Counted from the first letter of the stretch, positions 1 to 6,958 are shown. The stretch: DNA of 8,469 nt from JBBDYH01 sp040901795 (GCA_040901795.1 JBBDYH010000014.1:1-8469), one strand, 5' to 3'. The notes: a model not told the origin generated them from the sequence alone. Numbers and translations are program-made.

Positions 1-260
1 ACGTGCGCAAGGCCGTGAAGTGGAACTCGCCATTTTACGGCATCGAGGGCCAGGGCTGGTTCCTGTCGTTCCATGTCTTGACCCGCTACGTCAAGGTGAC
101 CTTCTTCGCCGGCACGTCGCTGCGACCGGTCCCGCCTGGTGGCACGCCGAAGAGCAAAGACGCGCGCTGGATTGACATCCATGAAGACGAGCAGCTCGAC
201 GAGGCGCAGATGGCGACCTGGGTGAAGCAGGCGGCCGCGTTGCCCGGCTGGGTTCCTTAG
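1..260 (+). CDS. DUF1801 domain protein, 3' part only (cut by window edge)
   Basis: This is the C-terminal 85 or so residues of a DUF1801 protein (YdhG-like, small cytoplasmic alpha/beta fold, function not established). Visible family features are the opening VRKAVKWNSPFYG, the strand WFLSFHVLTRYVKVTFF, the turn GTSLRPVPPG, and the ending DIHEDEQLDEAQMATWVKQA, which is typical of the last strand and helix. A GTG at base 3 could be read as a start, but family members have about 40-50 residues before this point, so the gene almost certainly begins upstream of the window. It ends with TAG at 258-260. A second DUF1801 gene lies at 2412-2939. The two are clearly different in sequence and look like distant paralogues rather than a recent duplication. 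Confidence 0.85.
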   Translation, partial: VRKAVKWNSPFYGIEGQGWFLSFHVLTRYVKVTFFAGTSLRPVPPGGTPKSKDARWIDIHEDEQLDEAQMATWVKQAAALPGWVP

Positions 261-321
261 CCGACCGTCCTGAGGATCTGTCTTCGCCCGAGCGCCAGAA
301 CGTAACTGAAAGACCACGCCG

Positions 322-1143
322 ATGCGCTATTCTTCTCACGAACCGGCACCGCCGCTTGGGGATTTCGTCCACAATTTCTGGGACTGCACTGACGCGCCGT
401 CCCACGCAAGAGAGCGAATTCTGCCGAGCGGAACAATTGAACTCGTCGTCAACCTTCGTGAGGACGAAGTTCGGATTTATGACTCAGAACAGCCAGAAAC
501 TTACTGGCGCTTTCCGGGTATTGTCGTCTCGGGAACGTATGCTGGCGCCTTTGTTATCGATCCGTCGCAACATGCTTCAATGACGGGCGTTCATTTTAGG
601 CCGGGTGGCGCGTTTCCCTTTTTTGGCGCGGCCGTCGGCGAGCTAACGAACAGTCACCTTGCCCTGGAGGTCCTTTGGGGAAGACTTGCTATCGAGCTTC
701 GCGAGCGACTGTGTTCCGCCGCCACGCCTCAGAAACGATTTCAAATTCTGGAAGAATTGCTCAAAGCTCGGTTGCGATGGTCATCGGGACACCCGGCGGT
801 TTCGCTCGCCCTTGATATCTTTGGACCGGCGGGCATTGGCGACTCGGTCCGTGCGGTCTCCAAGCGCCTCGGTCTCAGCCAGCGACGGTTCATCCAAGTA
901 TTTACGGCTCAAGTTGGCTTGACGCCGAAGCTCTTCTGTCGCGTGCTGCGGTTCCAGCATGCCCGGGAGGTCGTGAATCAAGCCGCGACGCCGAATTGGT
1001 GCCAGCTTGCGGTGGCCTGCGGCTATTACGACCAATCCCACCTGATCCACGATTTTGAGGAGTTCTCCGGTCTAAGCCCCACTGACTATCTCTGCCTGCG
1101 CAGCAACCGTCTCCTGCGAAATCATGTCCCCCTGATCGGCTAG
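322..1143 (+). CDS. AraC-family transcriptional regulator with N-terminal DUF6597-like domain
   Basis: This is a 273-residue DNA-binding regulator. Residues 1-150 match the DUF6597-type sensor domain: an early FVHNFWD segment, RILPSGTIELVVNL (32-45), and the diagnostic GVHFRPGGAFPFFG (89-102). Residues 170-258 are the AraC double helix-turn-helix. The first is SVRAVSKRLGLSQRRFIQVF (about 175-194) with QVGLTPKLFCRVLRFQHA after it. The second is WCQLAVACGYYDQSHLIHDF (226-245), followed by the FSGLSPTDYL ending of the domain. The start at 322 fits the usual N-terminus of such proteins, although no strong ribosome site is visible. Length is normal for the group. The ligand is unknown. It probably controls neighbouring small genes, since VOC and DUF1801 genes often sit beside such regulators, but no operator can be identified here. 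Confidence 0.9.
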   Translation: MRYSSHEPAPPLGDFVHNFWDCTDAPSHARERILPSGTIELVVNLREDEVRIYDSEQPETYWRFPGIVVSGTYAGAFVIDPSQHASMTGVHFRPGGAFPFFGAAVGELTNSHLALEVLWGRLAIELRERLCSAATPQKRFQILEELLKARLRWSSGHPAVSLALDIFGPAGIGDSVRAVSKRLGLSQRRFIQVFTAQVGLTPKLFCRVLRFQHAREVVNQAATPNWCQLAVACGYYDQSHLIHDFEEFSGLSPTDYLCLRSNRLLRNHVPLIG

Positions 1144-1286
1144 GTCAATTTTCTCCAATACGCCGGTCGCCCTCCGCGCTATTATCACCGCATCGGAGCA
1201 CACGTGCTCATCGGACGCCCGTTCGGCAAGCGGATGGTGACGGTTGGATCGCGGTGAGAACCGCCCCAAAAGGCTCGACCCAAGGC

Positions 1287-1380
1287 AGAATGGTCCTGAC
1301 CTTAAATCGGGCACGAGAGTTGGAGAAGAAGAAAGGTAGTCTCATGAACAAGTTCATTCCCTCGGCAATGTTGATCGCCG
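1287..1380 (+). repeat. Leader repeat, copy A (hairpin remnant, RBS and MNK start)
   Basis: This roughly 95-base stretch is repeated imperfectly at 1813-1907. It contains the degraded inverted repeat CCTGAC-CTTAA-ATCGGG (1295-1311), a purine-rich GAAAGGTAG ribosome-site region (1331-1339), and an ATG with the next codons (MNKFIPSA). The run GGAGAAGAAGAAAGGTAG is identical in both copies. One one-base gap is needed, near 1316. Weaker similarity may reach back to about 1240. Confidence 0.75.
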
Positions 1381-1712
1381 CCGGTGAGATCGGCATCGGC
1401 TCCGGGCGACTCTTGCCCACCGTGGCCGCGGTGGTAGGGCTGATCGGCGTGCTCATCGGTGGGCTCGCTCTGGCCCGCTCCCGGCGCGCCGGCAACGCGC
1501 GAGCCGGGGCCATCGTGGCCGCAGTGTTGGGCCTGATCAGCTTGGTTATCGGTGGGCTGCATACGGCCAACTCCGCCGGTGGTTTCGGCACCGGCAATGG
1601 GCTAGCCGGGGCCATTGTGGCCATAGTGTTGGGGCTGGTCGGCACGGTCCTCGGTGGGCTGGCTCTAGCCCGCTCCCGGCGGCTAGAACCGGATTCACAT
1701 CCAGGTGGATGA
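1344..1712 (+). CDS. DUF6223-like small membrane protein with altered C-terminus
   Basis: This encodes 122 residues if started at the ATG at 1344, which follows the ribosome-site-like AAAGGTAG with good spacing. An in-frame upstream ATG at 1254 has no such site and would add 30 polar residues, so I reject it. There are three hydrophobic segments, at about 24-45, 54-75 and 87-109, rich in Gly, Ala, Val and Leu. The motif GGLALARSRR occurs twice (39-48 and 104-113), and NGLAGAIVAIVLGLVG precedes the second copy. This pattern fits the DUF6223 inner-membrane family, whose role is unknown. The segment between the N-terminal leader and SGRLLP is shorter than I expect for the family. The last nine residues (LEPDSHPGG) are encoded by fused VOC-gene DNA read in another frame, so the native C-terminus has been lost or replaced. 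Confidence 0.72.
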   Translation: MNKFIPSAMLIAAGEIGIGSGRLLPTVAAVVGLIGVLIGGLALARSRRAGNARAGAIVAAVLGLISLVIGGLHTANSAGGFGTGNGLAGAIVAIVLGLVGTVLGGLALARSRRLEPDSHPGG

Positions 1713-1773
1713 CCTCGAATCACAGGTTAAGCGACTCCGCAAAGCGGGCCTGAAGTTCCGCAATGACATCGTG
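1675..1773 (+). pseudogene. VOC-family gene fragment fused to the DUF6223 gene
   Basis: Bases 1675-1773 match 2193-2291 of the intact VOC gene with about 12 mismatches in 98 bases (counted by hand). In the VOC frame they encode NRIHIQVDDLESQVKRLRKA followed by GLKFRNDIV, against NRMQIQMDDLEAEVERLRKA in the intact protein. The Trp codon of the intact gene (TGG) is TAG here. Similarity starts within CCCGGCGGCT, a 10-base string that also serves as ARSRR coding sequence in the DUF6223 gene, and it ends near GTGA at 1773. No start, N-terminal half or C-terminal strand remains, so this is a dead remnant. Confidence 0.85.
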
Positions 1774-1812
1774 AGCGTTGGACAAAGGCGACAACCGACC
1801 CGAAGTCAAGCT

Positions 1813-1907
1813 AGGACGGTCCCGATCTTGAATCGGGCATGGAGTATTGGAGAAGAAGAAAGGTAGCCTCATGAACAAGCTCATTCTGTCGGCAATATTG
1901 GTTTGCC
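1813..1907 (+). repeat. Leader repeat, copy B (intact hairpin, RBS and MNK start)
   Basis: This is the second copy of the leader at 1287-1380. Here the inverted repeat is perfect: CCCGAT (1821-1826), loop CTTGA, ATCGGG (1832-1837). The same GGAGAAGAAGAAAGGTAG and ATGAACAAG follow. Similarity continues through the first eight or so codons (MNKLILSA against MNKFIPSA) and then fades. Confidence 0.75.
1821..1837 (+). promoter_or_regulatory. Small hairpin in the leader of copy B
   Basis: Six-base perfect arms, CCCGAT and ATCGGG, flank a five-base loop. The hairpin lies about 20 bases before the ribosome site of the short ORF at 1871. The same position in copy A (1295-1311) retains only part of the pairing. 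No T tract follows, so a Rho-independent terminator is unlikely. A 5' leader structure or a remnant of an older gene end is possible. Confidence 0.4.
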
Positions 1908-2008
1908 TTGGAATTTCCGTCGCTGGTTACAGCGAGGCGTAGAGCGACGACATGAAGGCATCGAAGGACACGAAACAGAAGGAGGGCAAGCCCCATGTCT
2001 ACGGTTAG
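1871..2008 (+). pseudogene. Short exported-peptide gene with in-frame TAG
   Basis: From the ATG at 1871, with ribosome-site-like AAAGGTAG just before it, the reading is MNKLILSAILVCLGISVAGY then SEA and TAG (1940-1942). This is a 23-residue product that looks like a bare signal peptide: a positive N-terminus, a hydrophobic core and a small-residue cleavage-like end. The same frame stays open beyond the stop for SDDMKASKDTKQKEGKPHVY G, a charged soluble tail, to a TAG at 2006-2008. The tail overlaps the start of the VOC gene by 14 bases. The simplest reading is a small secreted protein of about 45 residues broken by one nonsense change. Alternatively the 23-residue peptide is itself the product, or the tail is chance. 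I do not recognise a family. Confidence 0.4.
1979..1985 (+). promoter_or_regulatory. Strong ribosome binding site for the VOC gene
   Basis: AAGGAGG lies nine bases before the ATG at 1995. It is the best Shine-Dalgarno match in the window and fixes the VOC start. It also lies inside the region that would be the tail of the short exported-peptide gene. Confidence 0.75.
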
Positions 2009-2372
2009 CATCCGCTATATGATCGACGACGTTCCCGTCGCCGTCAAATTTTACACGACACGCCTCGGCTTCGCACTTGACATAGACGCCAGTCCGGCTT
2101 TCGCATCGGTCACCCGTGACGGGGTGCGGCTCCTGCTCAGCGGCAAGACCAGCTCCGGCCGCCGGGTCATGCCCGACGGTCGTGAACCCGTCCCCGGCGG
2201 CTGGAACCGTATGCAGATCCAGATGGACGACCTCGAAGCAGAGGTTGAGCGACTCCGCAAAGCGGGCCTGAAGTTTCGCAACGAAATCGTGAAAGGGCCG
2301 GGCGGTTCCCAAATCCTGCTCGACGACCCGTCAGGCAATCCCGTCGAATTGTTCCAGCCCAATACGAAGTAG
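1995..2372 (+). CDS. VOC (glyoxalase/bleomycin-resistance fold) family protein
   Basis: This is a 125-residue single-unit VOC protein, the normal length for the group. Family features are the opening VSIRYMIDDVPVAVKFYTTRLGF (4-26), the strand FASVTRDGVRLLLSG (36-50), the central GGWNRMQIQMDDLEAEVERL (68-87), and the ending ILLDDPSGNPVELFQ (107-121). Glu118 in NPVELF is the usual metal-ligand position near the C-terminus. The N-terminal position where true glyoxalases carry His is not obviously a ligand here, so substrate and chemistry cannot be predicted; antibiotic binding, dioxygenase and isomerase roles all occur in the fold. The start is set by AAGGAGG. The gene lies 39 bases before the DUF1801 gene and is probably co-transcribed with it. 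A partial second copy lies at 1675-1773. Confidence 0.88.
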   Translation: MSTVSIRYMIDDVPVAVKFYTTRLGFALDIDASPAFASVTRDGVRLLLSGKTSSGRRVMPDGREPVPGGWNRMQIQMDDLEAEVERLRKAGLKFRNEIVKGPGGSQILLDDPSGNPVELFQPNTK

Positions 2373-2401
2373 AGGAACAGCAAGCGCGCACCCTTCGTAA
2401 C

Positions 2402-2406
2402 GGAGG
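2402..2406 (+). promoter_or_regulatory. Ribosome binding site for the second DUF1801 gene
   Basis: GGAGG stands five bases before the ATG at 2412. This favours 2412 over the in-frame ATG at 2448, which has no comparable site. Confidence 0.6.
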
Positions 2407-2411
2407 TTCTC

Positions 2412-2939
2412 ATGGTCAGGACACTGTCTGTCGCAGCGACAACCACCATGAAGAAGTGGAACACCCGCCGTGGTGGGACGAAGGGCGGCGTCGAGGAAGG
2501 AAAAGCAGGAGACTCTCCCTCTCAGCGGATCGATGCGAGAAACAAGGATCTCGCCGATTGGCGGAGCGAGACGCTCGCTCGGATTCGAAAACTCATTCAC
2601 CAGGCCGATCCCAAAGTGGTCGAGGAGGTGAAATGGAGAAAGCCGTCGAATCCGGCGGGGGTTCCAGTGTGGTCGCACGCCGGAATCATCTGCACCGGCG
2701 AGACGTACAAGAACGTCGTGAAGCTAACCTTCGCCAAGGGCGCCTCGCTAGCCGACCCACGAGACCTCTTCAACTCCAGCCTCGAAGGCAACACCAGGCG
2801 TGCCATCGATTTGCATGAGGGGGATAAGATTGATGAAAAGGCGCTCAAAGCCCTCATTCGCGCCGCCGTGGCACTAAACACGTCCGCGCCAGCTACCGCT
2901 CGTCCCGTCCGCTCTCAGAAGAGGCCAAAGCACGCTTGA
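2412..2939 (+). CDS. DUF1801 domain-containing protein
   Basis: This encodes 175 residues. The DUF1801 core runs from about 40 to 155: the helix NKDLADWRSETLARIRKLIH (44-63), then VVEEVKWRKPSNPAGVPVWS (69-88), the strands GIICTGETYKNVVKLTFAKG (91-110), the loop ASLADPRDLFNSSLEG, and AIDLHEGDKIDEKALKALIR (131-150), the hallmark ending. The 39 residues before the core are polar and basic and probably disordered. The tail (RPVRSQKRPKHA) is Lys/Arg-rich. The fold is that of small cytoplasmic YdhG/iron-chaperone-like proteins, but no activity is established for most members. It shares the KW...DIHE/DLHE pattern with the partial gene at the left edge. It probably forms an operon with the VOC gene. 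Confidence 0.88.
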   Translation: MVRTLSVAATTTMKKWNTRRGGTKGGVEEGKAGDSPSQRIDARNKDLADWRSETLARIRKLIHQADPKVVEEVKWRKPSNPAGVPVWSHAGIICTGETYKNVVKLTFAKGASLADPRDLFNSSLEGNTRRAIDLHEGDKIDEKALKALIRAAVALNTSAPATARPVRSQKRPKHA

Positions 2940-2992
2940 GGCGTCGTGAAACCGACTAAATGACCTGTTGAGGGCACCGCCGAATTCGCGTT

Positions 2993-3006
2993 GTCGCCGC
3001 GGCGAC
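2993..3006 (+). promoter_or_regulatory. Perfect 14-base GC palindrome before the helicase start
   Basis: GTCGCCGCGGCGAC is self-complementary over all 14 bases and ends one base before the GTG at 3008. It could be an operator half-site pair, or a small hairpin hiding the start. In GC-rich DNA it may also be chance, and it is fully coding-compatible with an upstream extension of the same frame. Confidence 0.3.
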
Positions 3007-3007
3007 C

Positions 3008-5983
3008 GTGAAACTGCGGCTAATCAGCTTTGGTTGCCACTTCGGCGACGACTGGTATCATCACGTTCAGGTTGACTGGATCGAGGAGGCGACCCGGACC
3101 GTCACCTACCCGCGCGTCGTCAGGTGGCTGCCGATGAACTGCCAACCGTTACCTGTCGATCGTCTATCCTCTCCCGAGGCCAAGATCGCCTTGTTTCGCA
3201 AGCTCTTTCGCGGGCGCGACGATGTTTATGCCCGGCGGTTCGAGAGTCGCCGGTTGGGCACAGCGGGTTATTCCCCGGCGTGCGGGCACGAGTGGCTGTC
3301 CGGCGTTTGCGAAAAGCCCCGGATCAAGTGCACCGCCTGTGCGCACCAGCGCTTTCTGCCCGTCACCGACGCCGTCGTCCGCTGGCATTTGTCCGGACAG
3401 GATGATGCGGGGCGGGATTTCGTGATGGGGGCTTACCCGCTGCTCCGCGACGAAACGTGCTTCTTCCTGGCAATCGACCTGGACAAGCAGAACTGGCGAG
3501 ACGATGCTCGGGCATTGATGGACACGTGCCGCCGCCTCGACCTGCCGGCGGCGCTGGAGCGATCGCGCAGCGGAAACGGCGGGCACGTCTGGCTGTTTTT
3601 CGCCGAAGCCATCCCCGCGACGCTGGCCCGAAAACTCGGCGCGCACCTGTTGACCGAAACGATGGATCGACAGCCGGGCATCGGGTTGGATTCCTACGAC
3701 CGCTTCTTTCCCAACCAGGACACGCTCCCCCAAGGCGGTTTCGGCAGCCTGATCGCGCTTCCCTTGCAGAGAGCGCCGCGCGAGCAGGGCAACAGCGTTT
3801 TTCTCGACGACAATTTCGAGCCTCACGCCGACCAATGGACATTGCTGTCCGCGGTTCCACGAATCGACCGGGCGGCTGCGGAGTCCATCGTCTCGCGCGC
3901 GGAAAGAAAGGGTCGGATCATGGGCGTGAGGTTCGCTCTTGCGGACGAGGACGACGCGCGTCCCTGGGCGGCGCCCCCGTCGGGAAGCCGAAAAGAGCTT
4001 TCCTGCGACGGGCCGCTGCCGGGCCAACTCGAATTGATCCTGGGGAATCAGATCTACATCGCCAAGGACCAACTGACGCCCGGTCTGCAAAACCGCCTCG
4101 TTCGATTGGCTGCGTTTCAGAATCCCGAGTTCTACAAGGCCCAAGCGATGCGCCTGTCGACGTTTGGCAAGCCGCGCATCATCGCTTGCGCCGAGGAACG
4201 TCCGCAGCATATCGGTCTACCTCGGGGTTGTCTGGACGAGGTGCAAAGGCTCCTGGTGGACCTGGGGATTGGCGTTGGCTTGCGAGACGAACGCCGGCAG
4301 GGCATGCCGCTGGAGGTCGCGTTTCACGGCCATTTGTACGCCGAGCAGGAGACCGCAGCCAATTCGATGCTGGCGCAGGACACGGGCGTGCTTTCCGCCA
4401 CGACTGCTTTTGGAAAGACCGTGGTGGCCGCATGGCTTATCGCGCGGCGCGGCGTCAATACGCTGGTTCTCGTCCATCGCCGCCACTTGATGGAACAATG
4501 GGTCGAGCGGCTGGCAACGTTCCTGAACCTGCCGCCCACCCAGATCGGCCAAATCGGCGGGGGGCGCAAGAAGCCGACGGGCCTGCTGGACGTGGCGATC
4601 ATTCAAAGCTTGTCGCGAAAGGGCGTCATAGATGATCTGGTCGGGGATTACGGACATCTCGTCGTGGACGAATGCCACCATTTGTCCGCGACCAGCTTTG
4701 AGCAGGTCGTGCGTCAGGCCAAGGCAAGGTTCGTTACCGGCCTCTCCGCCACCGTGACTCGAAAAGATGGACATCACCCGATCATCTTCATGCAATGCGG
4801 ACCGGTTCGGCATCGGATCGATGCCAAGGGGCAGGCAGCCGCCCGGCCATTTGAACATACCGTCCATGTCCGTCCGACAGGCTTTTGTTCGTCGGCGCCT
4901 GCCACCGAAGATCGGCGTGTCCAATTTCAAGAGCTGTATTCGGAACTGATTGCAGATCAGGGCCGTAACCAGCTTGTCTGTGATGACGTGCTTCAGGCCG
5001 TAGGGGAGGGCCGATCGCCCCTGGTATTGACCGAACGCAATGAGCATCTCGACGCGCTGTCGGAGCGGTTGTCAACCAGTGTTCATAACCTGGTCGTGCT
5101 CCGTGGAGGCATGAGCAGAAGGGACATCGGCACGGTTGCCGTTCGGCTGGCGGCGATACCCGAACACGAGCCGCGCGTCCTGCTAGCCACCGGACGATAT
5201 ATCGGCGAAGGCTTCGACGACCCGCGTCTGGACACACTGTTTCTCACACTGCCGATCTCGTGGCGCGGCACGATCTCGCAATACGTAGGCCGACTTCATC
5301 GCCTGCATCATCGTAAACGTGAAGTGCGCGTGTATGACTACGCCGATCTGAATGTGCCGATGCTGGCCCGCATGTTCGACCGACGTTGCCGCGGCTACGA
5401 AGCCGCGGGTTACGCGATTATGCTCCCGGCGAGCGCCGTGCCGGGTTGGCCCGCGGACGTTCCCTTGCCGGTTGATCCGCAATGGAAAAACGACTATGCG
5501 GCCAGTGTGCAGCGGCTGATCCGCGACGGCGTCGATGCTCCGCTGGCGAATCTGTTCACTCATGTGGCGCGGCCGGTTGCTCCCGGCGCCGAGGGAATCG
5601 ATCGTGCCCGCAGCGCTTCGGAGGCTTTTCTGTACCGCCGCTTGCAGTCCCTTCCTTCAACTGCCCAGCGGTTCTTCCTGAACGCCGAACTGCCGATTCC
5701 GTTCGACGGCAACGGCCGAATGGAGGTCGATCTGCTGTGCGCCGAGGCACGGCTCGCCATTGAGCTGGACGGCACGCAACATTTCGAAAGTCCCGAAGCT
5801 TATCGCCGAGACCGCCGCAAGGACATGCTCCTGCAGGAGCACGGCTATTTCGTGCTGCGCTTCCTCGCCGAAGACGTCGGCAAGCAGCTCGACGCCCTGC
5901 TCGACACGATTCTCCGCGCGCTGTCGCATCGCCTGCGCAAGGCATGGAGCGACCCCAAACCGGACAGCCGGCAAGCCGAATGA
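3008..5983 (+). CDS. TOTE-type primase / superfamily 2 helicase / DUF559-like nuclease fusion
   Basis: This encodes 991 residues from GTG 3008. Residues 55-115 are the lead-in typical of this group (EAKIALFRKLFRGRDDVYARRF) and a putative zinc site (C92, C101, C108, C111). An archaeo-eukaryotic primase domain of the TOTE type follows, with FFLAIDLDK (acidic D157 and D159), GNGGHVWLFF (H193) and YDRFFPNQD (230-238). The helicase has motif I TTAFGKT (465-471), LVLVHRRHLMEQW, motif II DECHH (554-558), SAT with TRKDG, and motif VI QYVGRLHR (758-765). The C-terminus has MEVDLL (905-910) and AIELDG (917-922), fitting a DUF559/Vsr-like PD-(D/E)XK nuclease with E919 and D921. A DNA-acting defence or conflict role is inferred. 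ATG 3134 is an alternative start with AGGTGG six bases before it. The GTG has no ribosome site, and its first 45 or so residues look like pRiA4b ORF-3. The stop overlaps the next start in ATGA. Confidence 0.88.
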   Translation: MKLRLISFGCHFGDDWYHHVQVDWIEEATRTVTYPRVVRWLPMNCQPLPVDRLSSPEAKIALFRKLFRGRDDVYARRFESRRLGTAGYSPACGHEWLSGVCEKPRIKCTACAHQRFLPVTDAVVRWHLSGQDDAGRDFVMGAYPLLRDETCFFLAIDLDKQNWRDDARALMDTCRRLDLPAALERSRSGNGGHVWLFFAEAIPATLARKLGAHLLTETMDRQPGIGLDSYDRFFPNQDTLPQGGFGSLIALPLQRAPREQGNSVFLDDNFEPHADQWTLLSAVPRIDRAAAESIVSRAERKGRIMGVRFALADEDDARPWAAPPSGSRKELSCDGPLPGQLELILGNQIYIAKDQLTPGLQNRLVRLAAFQNPEFYKAQAMRLSTFGKPRIIACAEERPQHIGLPRGCLDEVQRLLVDLGIGVGLRDERRQGMPLEVAFHGHLYAEQETAANSMLAQDTGVLSATTAFGKTVVAAWLIARRGVNTLVLVHRRHLMEQWVERLATFLNLPPTQIGQIGGGRKKPTGLLDVAIIQSLSRKGVIDDLVGDYGHLVVDECHHLSATSFEQVVRQAKARFVTGLSATVTRKDGHHPIIFMQCGPVRHRIDAKGQAAARPFEHTVHVRPTGFCSSAPATEDRRVQFQELYSELIADQGRNQLVCDDVLQAVGEGRSPLVLTERNEHLDALSERLSTSVHNLVVLRGGMSRRDIGTVAVRLAAIPEHEPRVLLATGRYIGEGFDDPRLDTLFLTLPISWRGTISQYVGRLHRLHHRKREVRVYDYADLNVPMLARMFDRRCRGYEAAGYAIMLPASAVPGWPADVPLPVDPQWKNDYAASVQRLIRDGVDAPLANLFTHVARPVAPGAEGIDRARSASEAFLYRRLQSLPSTAQRFFLNAELPIPFDGNGRMEVDLLCAEARLAIELDGTQHFESPEAYRRDRRKDMLLQEHGYFVLRFLAEDVGKQLDALLDTILRALSHRLRKAWSDPKPDSRQAE

Positions 5984-6729
5984 TCGATCCGCCGCTCGCA
6001 AGCGCAATAGAACGCGGCGTCGAGGAACGTCTCGACGCTCTGAAGGCGTTGGAGAGGCAGACGGCACTTCGTTCGTTGCTATCGCAGCCAATGCTGAGTG
6101 CGCGCGGTTCCTCCGCATATCAGTTCGGCTTGGTTCGCCGTCATGCAGATTGGCTACGTCAGTGGCTAACCGACAACAGCGGCTGGCGATTGCACCTGGA
6201 CAGTGAGTTCGCGCGTCTGCAGAAGACGCCGCCCGATGTTCTGGATGGCACACGCGGAGCAGTCGAGCCGAAATCAGGCTCGACGTTCAATCGACGAAAG
6301 TACGTGCTCTTGTGTCTCGCCTTAGCAACGGTTGAGCGTGGCGATCGTCAGACCACGTTGGGCAGCCTTGCCAGAGAAGTCATTGCCCTCATTTCGGCCG
6401 ATGCCACAATCGCCCGCGCTGGCATTACGTTCGACCTCGAAAACCGCGATCACCGCGGTGACCTCGTGCACGCCGTTCGTTACCTGCTTGATATGCGGGT
6501 CCTCGAACATGTTGACGGCGATGAACACGAGTTTCTCAACAACACCAGCGATGTTCTTTACAACGTCAACCGTGCGATTCTGGCGCTGATGCTGAACCTG
6601 CGCCGAGGCCCATCGACGGTCGATCCAGCTCTTCCTTTGCTGGCCCGGATGCAGACACTCATTGAAGATCCTCGCACAGCAGGTGCGGGAACGACGATCG
6701 AGTCGTATCGGTGTCGGCCAACTACATGA
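5980..6729 (+). pseudogene. jetB: Wadjet II JetB-like (TIGR02678/DUF2398), N-terminal part
   Basis: The ATG at 5980 overlaps the helicase TGA (ATGA), so I prefer it to the in-frame ATG at 5944 inside the helicase gene. Residues 1-231 follow the TIGR02678/DUF2398 family: FGLVRRHADWLRQWL (49-63), GWRLHLDSEFARLQKTP (68-84), RRKYVLLCLALATVER (105-120), QTTLGSLAREVIAL (124-137), FDLENRDHRGDLVHAVRYLL (151-170), VDGDEHEF, DVLYNVNRAILALML and RRGPSTV (208-214). In type II Wadjet systems this protein is the KITE-like partner of the SMC-like JetC. After TLIEDP (about base 6675) family similarity stops in this frame, and a meaningless tail runs to TGA at 6727-6729. Similarity resumes one frame over, with part of the family's middle missing. 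The gene is therefore broken, unless a truncated form is used. Confidence 0.82.
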
Positions 6730-6958
6730 GCACGGGTCAGAATTGATCCAACAACATGCGTCGCACTGGAGAAAATCGGTTCAGGAACCAGGTGCAGAAG
6801 AAGCCCTTGTGGCCGATGCTTTGGGCCGGCTAGAGGGTCTGCGTCTGATTGCGCGCGACGGGGGATTTGTGATTCCTCGTCCTGCGATTGCGCGATACGG
6901 CATCGGAGCCATCGCCGAGGGGACATCAGAGTCAGCCGAAACTCCTACGACTGCATGA
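6662..6958 (+). pseudogene. JetB-like (TIGR02678/DUF2398), C-terminal part in shifted frame
   Basis: In the frame one base on from the N-terminal part, the C-terminal end of TIGR02678 is plain: LAQQVRERR, GQLHEHGSELIQQHASHWRK, SVQEPGAEEALVADALGRLE, then GLRLIARDGGFVIPRPAIAR. This is the usual closing winged-helix-like region ending in PAIARY. Family similarity in this frame begins at about base 6668 and overlaps the end of the other frame's similarity. Together the parts give about 328 residues against roughly 400 for the family, so about 70-100 residues of the middle are gone. TTG at 6662 is the only convenient start and has no clear ribosome site, so independent translation is unlikely. The TGA at 6956-6958 overlaps the jetC ATG at 6955. 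Confidence 0.78.

Noticed and set aside
1208..1723. Open frame of 171 codons on the - strand opposite the DUF6223 gene
   Set aside because: It is a Pro/Ala/Arg-rich shadow of the repetitive hydrophobic gene on the + strand, with no recognisable features.
3164..4210. Long open frame of 348 codons on the - strand, opposite the primase domain
   Set aside because: It is a GC-rich shadow of the helicase gene, rich in Arg, with no family pattern. The + strand frame has clear motifs throughout.
3457..4635. Open frame of 392 codons on the + strand inside the helicase gene
   Set aside because: It is an Arg/Ala/Gly-rich out-of-frame reading of the same DNA. The conserved motifs are all in the other frame.
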